DNA of 56,786 nt from the NCBI GenBank assembly GCA_013816135.1, contig JACDEV010000004.1:1-56786 (forward strand), read 5' to 3'. The notes beneath the pieces are model-generated. The model saw only the letters and a program-made list of their open reading frames with translations, was not told the DNA's origin and made no database searches. Both the position numbers and the translations under genes were made by a program. Of this stretch, positions 42,592 to 50,282 are shown in pieces (position 1 is the stretch's first letter; every line of letters begins with the position of its first letter). The stretch comes from Patescibacteria group bacterium. GTDB lineage: Bacteria > Patescibacteriota > Minisyncoccia > Phycocordibacterales > DATDWN01.

Positions 42592-43122
42592 TTAGAACTT
42601 AGCTGATATTCGATTCCGATAAATAGTAAGAGTTAGTACACAAAGAAGTACGGAATAGTTTATTAACATAAACCAAGGTTCGCTCCATGGAACACCGTAA
42701 GGAAAATGATAATTAGAAATAGGCCAAAGAAAAGGTGTTGGATAGAATTTGAGGCTATGTGTGGGTATATCGATAAGGATATGAAGCATCCAGCCAAGAA
42801 GCTCCAAACGCGGTCGTTTATAATAAAGCCAAACTAATACGAATACCAAAGCAAAAATAACCAAACTATGACTGTAGTGATAAAGAATATTAGCAAGCTC
42901 TCCAGGTCCCCCATGCTCATGAAATTGAATTTTGAAAGATACTCCATTTTGAAGTCCTGCAATAAATAAAGCGAACGGAATACTAAAAGCAAATAGATCA
43001 GGGAAAATCCCCCAAAAGGCAGACCAATATATAGAAATTCTATTACGTTTCTCCTTAAGGCGTTTTTCATTTAATTCCTTAGCCGCAATCGAAGTCCAGA
43101 TAGCATGAGCAAATATATCCAT
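42592..43122 (-). CDS. Membrane-bound metal-dependent hydrolase (YdjM/DUF457-like)
   Basis: This 176-residue protein has about four transmembrane helices with conserved-position His and Asp: MDIFAHAIWTSIA, GIFPDLFAFS, LYHYSHSLVIFAL and MLHILIDIPTHSLKF. This His/Asp-in-membrane layout is that of the YdjM/DUF457 hydrolase family. The substrate is unknown. A TATAAT box ends six bases before the ATG. Transcribed divergently from the accessory gene at 43229. Confidence 0.75.
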   Translation of the reverse strand: MDIFAHAIWTSIAAKELNEKRLKEKRNRISIYWSAFWGIFPDLFAFSIPFALFIAGLQNGVSFKIQFHEHGGPGELANILYHYSHSLVIFALVFVLVWLYYKRPRLELLGWMLHILIDIPTHSLKFYPTPFLWPISNYHFPYGVPWSEPWFMLINYSVLLCVLTLTIYRNRISAKF

Positions 43123-43128
43123 AAATAA

Positions 43129-43134
43129 ATTATA
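43129..43134 (-). promoter_or_regulatory. -10 box (TATAAT), predicted leaderless
   Basis: TATAAT-TTATTT-ATG upstream of the YdjM-like gene. Confidence 0.6.
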
Positions 43135-43174
43135 ACATCTTTAGAATTATAAAATTATTATGTAGTCTCTCTAC

Positions 43175-43203
43175 ATGACAACTTCATATAAATATGTTAA
43201 AGT
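43175..43203 (+). promoter_or_regulatory. Sigma70-type promoter of 43229-43465 gene
   Basis: ATGACA (43175-43180), 17-base spacer ending ATGT, TAAAGT (43198-43203). The in-frame ATG at 43175 lies inside the -35 and is not the start. Confidence 0.6.
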
Positions 43204-43228
43204 TATAAACGGAAAGGAGGTGAAGATC

Positions 43229-43465
43229 ATGAAACTGACAGAAGAAAGAAAAGGAGAACTTGCTCTGCTCTTTCTCAAAACCAGATTCAAAAACGATGGC
43301 ATTCGTCTGAAACCCGACATGCGGCGACAGATTGGAAATGATGCAGCTAAAATCGGCATCAAAGCCGAAGAAGCTGTTGCTTTCGTGGAAGAACTGGTGC
43401 GAGAAATGGTGGAAGAAATTTTTCCAGCCACTGCGACCTCTCACGTAAACCTCGACAACACCTAG
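43229..43465 (+). CDS. Small helical protein (78 residues), accessory class, unknown
   Basis: AAAGGAGGTGA lies eight to nine bases before ATG 43229, so I choose this start over 43175. The product is a predicted helical bundle: MKLTEERKGELALLFLKTRF, then MRRQIGNDAAKIGIKAEEAVAFVEELV. It has many Glu and Lys, no Cys and no membrane segment. GC content is visibly higher than in flanking genes, and a strong terminator follows about 100 bases downstream. It could be a DNA-binding or adaptor protein; no family recognised. Confidence 0.65.
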   Translation: MKLTEERKGELALLFLKTRFKNDGIRLKPDMRRQIGNDAAKIGIKAEEAVAFVEELVREMVEEIFPATATSHVNLDNT

Positions 43466-43570
43466 AAAGCCAGAGTGAACCTTAGGTTCCTAAAGGGGTA
43501 ATTTCAACTCTCTCAGTTTATTTGAGATTAGTTGGAGAATAAGAACCCAGCTCCGCTTTCTAGAACTGCT

Positions 43571-43600
43571 CCCACGGCCTGTTTACAGGTCGTGGGTTTT
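43571..43600 (+). terminator. Intrinsic terminator
   Basis: CCCACGGCCTG (43571-43581) pairs with CAGGTCGTGGG (43586-43596), followed by TTTTTT. The intervening 3' UTR contains a small palindrome GAACCTTAGGTTC. Confidence 0.85.
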
Positions 43601-43603
43601 TTA

Positions 43604-44119
43604 TTATAAAAAATATTTATCTTCATTCAGTAACTTTATTAGTGCCAAAACAATAGCTTGGGACAATAGAGCTTCTCTTTTTATTAATTCTTTTGAGAAA
43701 TAATTAAGAGGATCTTTATCTGTACTATTAGAAAGTCTTTGTGCAATTATTCCAATATCAGTATTGTTTACTCTAACCTCTTTAACCATCCATTCTGGTA
43801 TAAAATAGCCTGAACTGTAAGCGATTGATTCTTTACCTTCCTTTGAAATAACATGAACGCAAGCAATATCAAAATGACTTCCTTCAATTGGAATAAGCCC
43901 ACTTTCCACTGCTACTGCAATATCTGGATCAAAAGCCTCTTTGCATTGCATTACCCGGTTATGAGCACCTTTTGATGTTTCCAGGTATCCAAATGGCTGT
44001 TCTGCTACTCCAGAACTTGTCTTACCAAATAAAATCTCTGCATCTATATTAAGTACACTAAGAGCATCTTTTAATGCTCTAATTTTTAGTTCACTTGCAG
44101 TAGCAATTGCTATTTTCAT
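43604..44119 (-). CDS. Inosine/xanthosine triphosphatase-like protein (YjjX family)
   Basis: This 171-residue protein shows AIATASELKIRALKDAL, the SSGVAEQPFGYLETSKGAHNRVMQC segment and VAVESGLIPI, which match the YjjX/NTPase_I-T family that hydrolyses ITP and XTP. It is the last gene of a minus-strand operon with an endonuclease/exonuclease-like protein and an RdgB/HAM1-like pyrophosphatase. All of them point to cleaning damaged nucleotides from the pool. The start ATG 44119 gives the normal MKIAIATAS N-terminus. Confidence 0.8.
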   Translation of the reverse strand: MKIAIATASELKIRALKDALSVLNIDAEILFGKTSSGVAEQPFGYLETSKGAHNRVMQCKEAFDPDIAVAVESGLIPIEGSHFDIACVHVISKEGKESIAYSSGYFIPEWMVKEVRVNNTDIGIIAQRLSNSTDKDPLNYFSKELIKREALLSQAIVLALIKLLNEDKYFL

Positions 44120-44129
44120 TTGTTTAAAA

Positions 44130-44876
44130 TTATTTTGCTATCAGACTAAAATCCAAAAGTAGTGGAGAATGATCGGAAACCTCGTCTATCATTACTTCAA
44201 ATTTATTCACAATAATATCTGGAGAAGTGAAAACGTAATCAGCAAATTTCTCATCCTTTTTATATAAGCTTGTTCTAGTCGAAGTAACTTCATTTATCTT
44301 CACTTGATCATTTAGTCCCTCACTAACAATATTTAAACTTTCAGTGTCGGGACGCAAGTTGAAATCCCCACAAAGAATTTTAGGAGTGGTGATACTGTCC
44401 ATGAATTCCTTTATCCTTTTTGATTGATTAATCCGGTCAGGAGTATCAGTCTTCCCATTTCCATTCCATAAGCCATGGACGTTAACTACAGTGCAAACAT
44501 TATCTTCAATTTCAAACTTCAACCATTGCAAAATTCTGGAATGTTTACCATCAATAATTCCTTCTTCGCTTCTATTTGGATGGATTGTTATTTCTCCTTC
44601 TTCCAAAACATCATATTTTTTATGAATAAACATTCCTATACCGTACACACCCTCTACGCATGGACGGAAAAAAGCATTGTGTTCCGGTAACAAACTCTCT
44701 TTTATTTCTGTAAAAATGTCGTGGTGGCTATCAGGATATTGCTTACCCAATTTATCGACTGCCTTTTCATATAATTCTTGCATACAGAAAATATCTATAT
44801 TTTGGTTTCTTTTTATAAACTCTCTAAATGGGTCTTTAATCCTAGCTCCCCATGTGTTTAGTGTGATTAGCTTCAT
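44130..44876 (-). CDS. Endonuclease/exonuclease/phosphatase family protein
   Basis: This 248-residue EEP-fold protein has the metal-binding N-terminus MKLITLNTWGARI, CMQELYE, the catalytic ILCGDFNLRPDT and the C-terminal SDHSPLLLDFS. These are the active-site landmarks of exonuclease III-like and sphingomyelinase-like enzymes. The substrate cannot be told. ATG 44876 overlaps the rdgB stop (ATGA), so it is co-translated with that gene, suggesting a role in nucleotide or nucleic-acid processing. Confidence 0.85.
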   Translation of the reverse strand: MKLITLNTWGARIKDPFREFIKRNQNIDIFCMQELYEKAVDKLGKQYPDSHHDIFTEIKESLLPEHNAFFRPCVEGVYGIGMFIHKKYDVLEEGEITIHPNRSEEGIIDGKHSRILQWLKFEIEDNVCTVVNVHGLWNGNGKTDTPDRINQSKRIKEFMDSITTPKILCGDFNLRPDTESLNIVSEGLNDQVKINEVTSTRTSLYKKDEKFADYVFTSPDIIVNKFEVMIDEVSDHSPLLLDFSLIAK

Positions 44877-45406
44877 TTATTTAAAAATTCTCTTAATTTC
44901 TCTACTGCAATCTTCCTCATGCTTATTTTATTCTTTTCTTCAGCGCTCATCTCTCCAAAGGTCTCAGAATAACCTTCAGGTTGAAATATCGGATCCCAGC
45001 CAAATCCTTCTCCTCGGGGAGATACAATAGTTCCTCTTATACTTCCTTCAAAAAAACTAATATTTTTATTTGAATCTGAGAATCCGATTATAACCTTTGC
45101 TTCAGCTTTGAAATTTCCGAAGCTTTCTGCAAGTCTGTGCAAACCCAGGTTACCTATAGTTTTCATAAACCATTTAATAAGTGGGCCAGGTAAACCATTG
45201 AGGGCTTCTAAATACAGAGAATTATCTTCTACAATAAATTCACCTGCATGATGCTTTTGAGCCTCAATCAGTTTTGCTTTAATTATTTTATTAGCATCAA
45301 TATCCTGAATTTCTGGAATATCAATATCCAACCCTTCTACATTTCCAAGGATGCTTTGAACTTCAACCAACTTACCTTTGTTACCTGTTATAAAATATAG
45401 TGCCAT
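44873..45406 (-). CDS. rdgB: RdgB/HAM1-like non-canonical purine NTP pyrophosphatase
   Basis: This 177-residue protein hydrolyses dITP, XTP or similar to monophosphates. Family features are MALYFITGNKGKLVEVQSIL (TxNxxK motif), VEDNSLYLEALNGLPGPLIKWF, GEGFGWDPIFQPEGYSETFGEM and the C-terminal KNKISMRKIAVEKLREFL. It is the full copy of a gene also found truncated at 50785-51081, with a 113-bp identical block (45153-45265 and 50828-50940). It opens a housekeeping operon with the EEP protein and the YjjX-like protein. Confidence 0.88.
   Translation of the reverse strand: MALYFITGNKGKLVEVQSILGNVEGLDIDIPEIQDIDANKIIKAKLIEAQKHHAGEFIVEDNSLYLEALNGLPGPLIKWFMKTIGNLGLHRLAESFGNFKAEAKVIIGFSDSNKNISFFEGSIRGTIVSPRGEGFGWDPIFQPEGYSETFGEMSAEEKNKISMRKIAVEKLREFLNK
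45153..45265 (-). repeat. 113-bp direct-repeat block, copy A (inside rdgB)
   Basis: These 113 bases are identical, base for base, to 50828-50940, in the same orientation. Flanking parts of the two genes and ~50 bases upstream are similar but not identical, so the block is a tract of recent exchange. Confidence 0.85.
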
Positions 45407-45449
45407 ATTGCCCCAACTCTATCATAAATTTTTGCTAGAAAAAAGAGGA

Positions 45450-46040
45450 TTATTTTCGTTCAATACTACCCTTTCCTAAAAAGGAATTAATGATCATCTC
45501 TATCTTTAATTTCAAATCTAATATAGAACTGTTGTTTTCAACGACAAGATCAAATAAATTTTTATCCAGTTGATTTTCAAAGTGAGAATCATCATATTTA
45601 GATTTCAACCACCCTCTTTTAATTTTCTCTTCATCCGAAGACTTTATACAAATAGAAAAACAATCAAATCTACTTTTGAGCTCAATTAAATCATATTTTG
45701 ATCTTACATCGCTAATAATTACAAAATCTAGTTCTAATTTATTTTCTAATTCGTTCAAAAAAATTTGAAAATTTTCTTCCTCTGAATGTTCCAAAACATA
45801 TTTACTAAAATCTTCTCTGTATGATTCTTTGTATAATCTATCATTTAAAAACTTACCTAAGTCTAAATTACGTTCCATGCAATATTCAGTTTTTAGATGC
45901 TGAGCAGTACTCACTAAATCAACTCTACAACCTTTTTCAATTAGTAAGTCCTTCAATAATATGGCAAAAGTGTCCTTTCCAGAGTATCTTTTACCTGCTA
46001 TTAGAATTAGTTTTGTATTCGAAAAATTTGGTTTTTTCAT
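45450..46040 (-). CDS. Phosphomevalonate kinase-like P-loop kinase (animal PMVK type)
   Basis: The start is ATG 46040; a longer frame back to 46199 overlaps the divergent UGT gene and is not used. The 196-residue protein opens KLILIAGKRYSGKDTFAILL, a P-loop, and continues LKTEYCMERNLDLGKFLNDRLYKESYREDFSKYV, IISDVRSKYDLIELKSRF and RGWLKSKYDDSHFENQLD. This series resembles animal-type phosphomevalonate kinase (PF04275), which is rare in bacteria. A related nucleotide or metabolite kinase is the alternative. The mevalonate pathway is not otherwise seen here. Confidence 0.65.
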   Translation of the reverse strand: MKKPNFSNTKLILIAGKRYSGKDTFAILLKDLLIEKGCRVDLVSTAQHLKTEYCMERNLDLGKFLNDRLYKESYREDFSKYVLEHSEEENFQIFLNELENKLELDFVIISDVRSKYDLIELKSRFDCFSICIKSSDEEKIKRGWLKSKYDDSHFENQLDKNLFDLVVENNSSILDLKLKIEMIINSFLGKGSIERK

Positions 46041-46071
46041 CAATTTAAATGTATCATATAAAAGCTCTACC

Positions 46072-47772
46072 ATGTCTGCCAAAAAGAAAATTATTATTTT
46101 CAGCGTTCCATTTAGCGGACACTTGAACGTACTCAAAGATTTCATTAAAGAACATGGTAATTCCTTTGATTTTAAGCTAGTTATTACAGGGTGGAGCAAT
46201 ATTTCAGCTAATCTAGACTCCCTAGAGACAGAAACTACGATAATTCAGAATAGTGAGCTTCATGAGACTGATCCCGCATTATGGACATTTCCAAGATTAG
46301 TAAATCAACTTGAGGAGTGTCTTAAGATCGCTCGATCATTTAAACCTGATATAGTTTTGTATGATTTCTTTTCGATAGAGGGGTACTTCGTCGGAAAAAT
46401 CTTAGGCATACCTTATTGGTCTTCTATACCTGCTTTAATGGGGCCTTTCGAAAATAGAGAATATCTAAGCAATAAATTTTTTATTCCCATAAATCAGGAA
46501 TCGATAAAAACAATATCTAAAAAATTCAACGTAGAAATTAATGAAGATGAAATAGAAATGATTTCTGACGGCTTTCACTTTCCTGGTCAAGTTAACATCG
46601 TTTGGTCATACAAAAGCATTACACCTGAAAATTTTAAGAAAAATAGGAAAGATGTACCTTATATTTTTGTCGGAAATTTAAAAGAAAACTATAAATCTCT
46701 CAGAACAATTAAAGTTAAAAATAATCCAAAAATATATTTCTCGCTTGGAACAGTAATAATGAATAATCTCTGGAGCCAACAGGAAGATACGAAGAAAAAA
46801 CTGATTGATTTCATAACTTACCTGGCAGATCTATGGAAAGATCGTCCCTGGAATATAGTATTTATTACTCAAGGTAAAAATATTATTGAAACAACACCTA
46901 AAAACTGGACAATGTTCACCACAGCAGATCAGATTGTAGAATTGAAAGAATCAGATATCTTTGTAACGCATGGTGGCAACAATAGCTTTCACGAAGCTGT
47001 ACTATCCAAAGTTCCGATGGTTGTCATACCCTTCTTTGGTGATCAGCCGCTAATAGGGAAAAAAGTCGAAGAGTTAGGTATTGGTATAAATTTGCTAAAC
47101 CATACTGATATTAGTACACAGAATTCAAAAGAGTTCTTAAACAATGAACTTGCAGAAAAAGTAGATAAGGCTATACAAAATATTTTAGACACTGATAAAT
47201 ATAGAAAAGCCTTTGATAATTTGAATTTAGAGCATACTGAGATAAAAAGTTTTTTTGAAGGAAAAATTAGTTTTTCTGAGGGTGACTTATTGTTCGGCAC
47301 TAACATTGCTAGGAAAAAATATGTTGAAAAAACAGATTGTCAGGAGGAATTTAAAATTCTTGAATTTAAAGCTTTTTCCGAATTAATTTCAAAAGAAAAT
47401 GCTTTACCAAGAATAGTAGATATTTATCATGATGTAGTTCTTAATAATGAGTATTTTGAAAAAGACGTGAACTCTAGTCTAAACCCTTATACAGAAATAC
47501 TTAAAAGATACAAAGAATACTTAGGAGAATCAACAGATTTTTGCACTATGTGTATAAAAGGCTTAGATTTCTTTTCTGAATTATTTAAGATACATTTTAT
47601 TCTTACGGAATATGATTCAGAAACTAATTACATAACCACAAAAGAAATTATGCATATAATTAATAACAGAGAGAAGTTTGAAAAATCTGTAATCTTTTAT
47701 GACAAAGTCTCTACAGCCTGGGTTCCAATTGGTTTTGAGGAAGTTAAAGAAAAATTTCTAATTATTCTTTAA
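46072..47772 (+). CDS. UGT/MGT-type glycosyltransferase with long C-terminal extension
   Basis: I use ATG 46072 (MSAKKKIIIFSVPFSGHLN), since the longer frame runs over the divergent gene's start. The GT-B glycosyltransferase region spans residues ~1-400, with PFSGHLNVLKDF at the acceptor site and TKHGGN-like THGGNNSFHEAVLSKVPMVVIPFFGDQ at the donor site. This matches macrolide/UDP-glucuronosyltransferase-like (UGT/MGT) enzymes. Residues ~400-566 are an extra domain of unknown fold. The substrate is not known; lipid or isoprenoid acceptors are one possibility given the neighbouring kinase. Confidence 0.85.
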   Translation: MSAKKKIIIFSVPFSGHLNVLKDFIKEHGNSFDFKLVITGWSNISANLDSLETETTIIQNSELHETDPALWTFPRLVNQLEECLKIARSFKPDIVLYDFFSIEGYFVGKILGIPYWSSIPALMGPFENREYLSNKFFIPINQESIKTISKKFNVEINEDEIEMISDGFHFPGQVNIVWSYKSITPENFKKNRKDVPYIFVGNLKENYKSLRTIKVKNNPKIYFSLGTVIMNNLWSQQEDTKKKLIDFITYLADLWKDRPWNIVFITQGKNIIETTPKNWTMFTTADQIVELKESDIFVTHGGNNSFHEAVLSKVPMVVIPFFGDQPLIGKKVEELGIGINLLNHTDISTQNSKEFLNNELAEKVDKAIQNILDTDKYRKAFDNLNLEHTEIKSFFEGKISFSEGDLLFGTNIARKKYVEKTDCQEEFKILEFKAFSELISKENALPRIVDIYHDVVLNNEYFEKDVNSSLNPYTEILKRYKEYLGESTDFCTMCIKGLDFFSELFKIHFILTEYDSETNYITTKEIMHIINNREKFEKSVIFYDKVSTAWVPIGFEEVKEKFLIIL

Positions 47773-47825
47773 AATGAAAAATAAAATTTATTTAAAGTAA
47801 ATGAATTTTATTTAAATACAAAAAA

Positions 47826-47856
47826 AGGCTCTGCTGGTTTTACCCAGACAGAGCCT
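47826..47856 (-). terminator. Intrinsic terminator, mainly for the minus strand
   Basis: AGGCTCTG (47826-47833) pairs with CAGAGCCT (47849-47856), with inner CTGG/CCAG pairing and a TTTTTTTGTATTT tail on the minus strand. It can stop transcription from the FtsZ-like operon and, with weaker tail, the UGT gene. Confidence 0.75.
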
Positions 47857-48008
47857 GTATTTTTGAATATGCTTCCATAACTAAGTCCAAGATTTGTGAT
47901 CCGGACAAGTTTTCTCGCTTTCGCGAGATCTCCCACAAGGATTGAAGTTATCTCTCCCGGGGTAGTAATGGTCTGCATTTCAAATGTATTTCACAAAGAA
48001 CTTACAAG

Positions 48009-48824
48009 TTAGCTCTGATGGAGAAGACTCGGGTGGACATCCTCCTGAATCCTCTCTTCCGGGTGCGCCTCCGTGATATGACTTCGGAGGTTTTTGTCAC
48101 GACCGAAGAGCCTTTTCTCATGGCAACAAGGACAACGATAGAGAGCGATATACACTCCACTTCCCGGAGATGTTTCTGTTACTCCGGCAAAAGTAAAGTC
48201 GTACGTTTTGCCATTTTCTCTTATTGTCCAGCCTCGGATATACGAAACCTTATTCTTTTCCAACCTCATTTGGACGAAGTAGAAGACAGCACCCGCTGCC
48301 ACTGCTCCAAGAATCATTGAGGAAAGGAGTAGCATCCAACTGGATTCCTCCACAACAATTTTCTCTACTGGAACTTCTTTTGTACGATCAAGCTTTCCTT
48401 GGAGTACTACAGTGGCTTGTTCGAACTCGTCTCTTTTTTTTGCAGCACTCAAGTATTTCTTCGAAAGATCGTCGTTTGACTCTCGAAGTTTATTGACTTC
48501 CTTACGTAAGGATTGCCACCCAGTGTCCATACGCAGGATTGCTGCTGAGCGCATGACAACCGCATGTGGCGGTGTGGCCTTGCATGATCCTGCAAGAAGG
48601 ACTTTCTGTCCTACTTGGAGATGCTTCGCTTGAGCGGGTTTGAGCCCGCTATCCGCGAACACCTTACTCACCCAATTCAAATCGCAGTTTGCATTTTGCA
48701 TGACTCTTGTCACGCTATTGTACTGAGGTGAGAGTTTTCCGATGAGATGTAGCTTAGGGGCAGCACTTGCTGACCCTAACTGAAGACAGAAGACCCCTAG
48801 GGTCCAGACTATTTTCAATTTCAC
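48009..48824 (-). CDS. Membrane protein with periplasmic coiled coil and cytoplasmic zinc-finger, FtsZ-operon partner
   Basis: AAAGGAGAAGAAA precedes GTG 48824. The 271-residue product has a signal peptide (MKLKIVWTLGVFCLQLGSASA). A domain follows (residues ~25-80) with a faint LysM-like end AKHLQVGQKVLLAGSC, then a coiled coil (SLRKEVNKLRESNDDLSKKYLS), one transmembrane helix (~165-187) and a C-terminal domain with a C-x2-C-x14-H-x4-H zinc-finger-like motif (CPCC...HITEAH). Two-sided topology suggests it links an external wall sensor to a cytoplasmic partner such as the FtsZ-like protein encoded upstream. Confidence 0.7.
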   Translation of the reverse strand: MKLKIVWTLGVFCLQLGSASAAPKLHLIGKLSPQYNSVTRVMQNANCDLNWVSKVFADSGLKPAQAKHLQVGQKVLLAGSCKATPPHAVVMRSAAILRMDTGWQSLRKEVNKLRESNDDLSKKYLSAAKKRDEFEQATVVLQGKLDRTKEVPVEKIVVEESSWMLLLSSMILGAVAAGAVFYFVQMRLEKNKVSYIRGWTIRENGKTYDFTFAGVTETSPGSGVYIALYRCPCCHEKRLFGRDKNLRSHITEAHPEERIQEDVHPSLLHQS

Positions 48825-48836
48825 TTTCTTCTCCTT

Positions 48837-50282
48837 TTAGCCTATTGAGGCTTTATCTGATGGCCATCTGAACCAGCTTGACCTTGCTTGTTCTGTTACC
48901 GGAGCAGGTTGCTTGGTAAATCTGGATGGCAAATCCGGTCTTTTGCCAGTCCACGTTTCAACTTCCTCACAAATCTTCGTGGCGCTTTCCTCTGTTGCGC
49001 CCTTATCACTCAACATTGATTTGTAACGTATTTCCAGTTCAGCAGGAACGCCACTTTCGTGATTTTTTTCACCTGACCTAAACTTGAGAAGACGAATCGT
49101 GTTCTCTGAACTGACTCCCTGTCGTGCTACCATCGAAAGTCCAGAACTCTTCTTTGGCTCTGCCTCTCTCTGAGGTTTTATTTCCAATGTTGAATCACCC
49201 GCGGATTCTGCGACAATGATCAGAGCCATCCACATCTTTCCATCTGTTACTTCGTGGACGATCCCTATATGGGTTTCCATATCATCAATCATTGAAGGGT
49301 TTTTTGCACAGACCCTCTGTTTGATGAGGCGAACTATCTGAGATGTCTTCTCTTTTTTCCACGGACCATGTGCCCATAGTCCAATAACCTTTCCTTGCTC
49401 GATAAGTCCAGTGTCCTGAAACCGACCAGCAAAGAGTTCTTCTACAATTTCTTCAGCTGTTGTTACTTCCGATTTATTTTTTTCGCCATCAGCAAGACCA
49501 AAGAAAACATGCTTACCACAGGAGAGCATTGCTTCCCAATCTGCCTGATCGAAGTTAATGATGTCTCCCGTCACCTGGAGAATTTCTCTGATGATAAGAA
49601 GCATCGGCACAATGGAATTCTGATTGACGAGATTCCACGCATCTTTGAAAGTGAGATTTGCCCTGTCCTCTGCGGACATAGTAGACATAAACTCTTTCAA
49701 ATATGCGTTTCGTATCGCAATTGTTGGCACCAACTCTTGAATTTCTTTCAGAGCGGTGTTGGCTTTTTTGTTCCTTCCTTCGTCGGGTTCTGGAAGGATT
49801 ACGATGGCCAAAGTTGACTTGCCCATTTCTTTTGCAAGCCTTGCTGCAACAGGAAGTGCTCCTGTTCCAGTGCCTCCACCAACTGCGCCCACCAACAAGA
49901 GTTCGTCAACGTTCTCAAAAAACTTCCTCATCGCTGCTTGACTCTCTTCGGTTTCCGCAGCTTCGCGACCTTTTTCTGGTCTTCCCCCAGCACCGCGACC
50001 TTTGGTGATGGTATTGCCGCCAAGCTGATGAATAGTTAAGGCATTCCCCCAGCGATCTTTGTTGGGATCCTCTTGCTTACCAAAATGGAGTTGAGCCACT
50101 TTGGCATCAGTGTTGGCACCAAACATATAAAAGTCTGGATAAAGCTTTGGATCGCATCCGTCAACGGTCAATCGTAAGTTGTTTTCGCCGCCACCTCCAA
50201 AAAAGGCAACGCCGACTTTGGCTCGATAATCCTGAATGATTGAATCCATTGTTGAATTCTCTGTCGAATCGTCTGTCGTCAT
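48837..50282 (-). CDS. Divergent FtsZ-like tubulin-family GTPase
   Basis: This 481-residue protein has FtsZ landmarks in order: GVAFFGGGGENNLRLTV, FGANTDAKVAQLHFG, NTITKGRGAGGRPEKGREAAE, the tubulin signature GAVGGGTGTGALPVAARLAKE, and a T7-loop-like INFDQADWEAML that supplies both Asp residues (NxDxxD). GTPase and polymerisation are therefore plausible. The C-terminal ~110 residues are unusual, and only PDLPSRF weakly echoes the FtsZ anchor peptide. AGGTAAAGGG precedes the ATG, which overlaps the upstream stop. It may be this cell's FtsZ or an extra tubulin. Confidence 0.85.
   Translation of the reverse strand: MTTDDSTENSTMDSIIQDYRAKVGVAFFGGGGENNLRLTVDGCDPKLYPDFYMFGANTDAKVAQLHFGKQEDPNKDRWGNALTIHQLGGNTITKGRGAGGRPEKGREAAETEESQAAMRKFFENVDELLLVGAVGGGTGTGALPVAARLAKEMGKSTLAIVILPEPDEGRNKKANTALKEIQELVPTIAIRNAYLKEFMSTMSAEDRANLTFKDAWNLVNQNSIVPMLLIIREILQVTGDIINFDQADWEAMLSCGKHVFFGLADGEKNKSEVTTAEEIVEELFAGRFQDTGLIEQGKVIGLWAHGPWKKEKTSQIVRLIKQRVCAKNPSMIDDMETHIGIVHEVTDGKMWMALIIVAESAGDSTLEIKPQREAEPKKSSGLSMVARQGVSSENTIRLLKFRSGEKNHESGVPAELEIRYKSMLSDKGATEESATKICEEVETWTGKRPDLPSRFTKQPAPVTEQARSSWFRWPSDKASIG

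Noticed and set aside
43483-43495. GAACCTTAGGTTC as a second LexA box
   Set aside because: Spacing between GAAC and GTTC is five bases, not four, and it lies in a 3' UTR rather than at a promoter.
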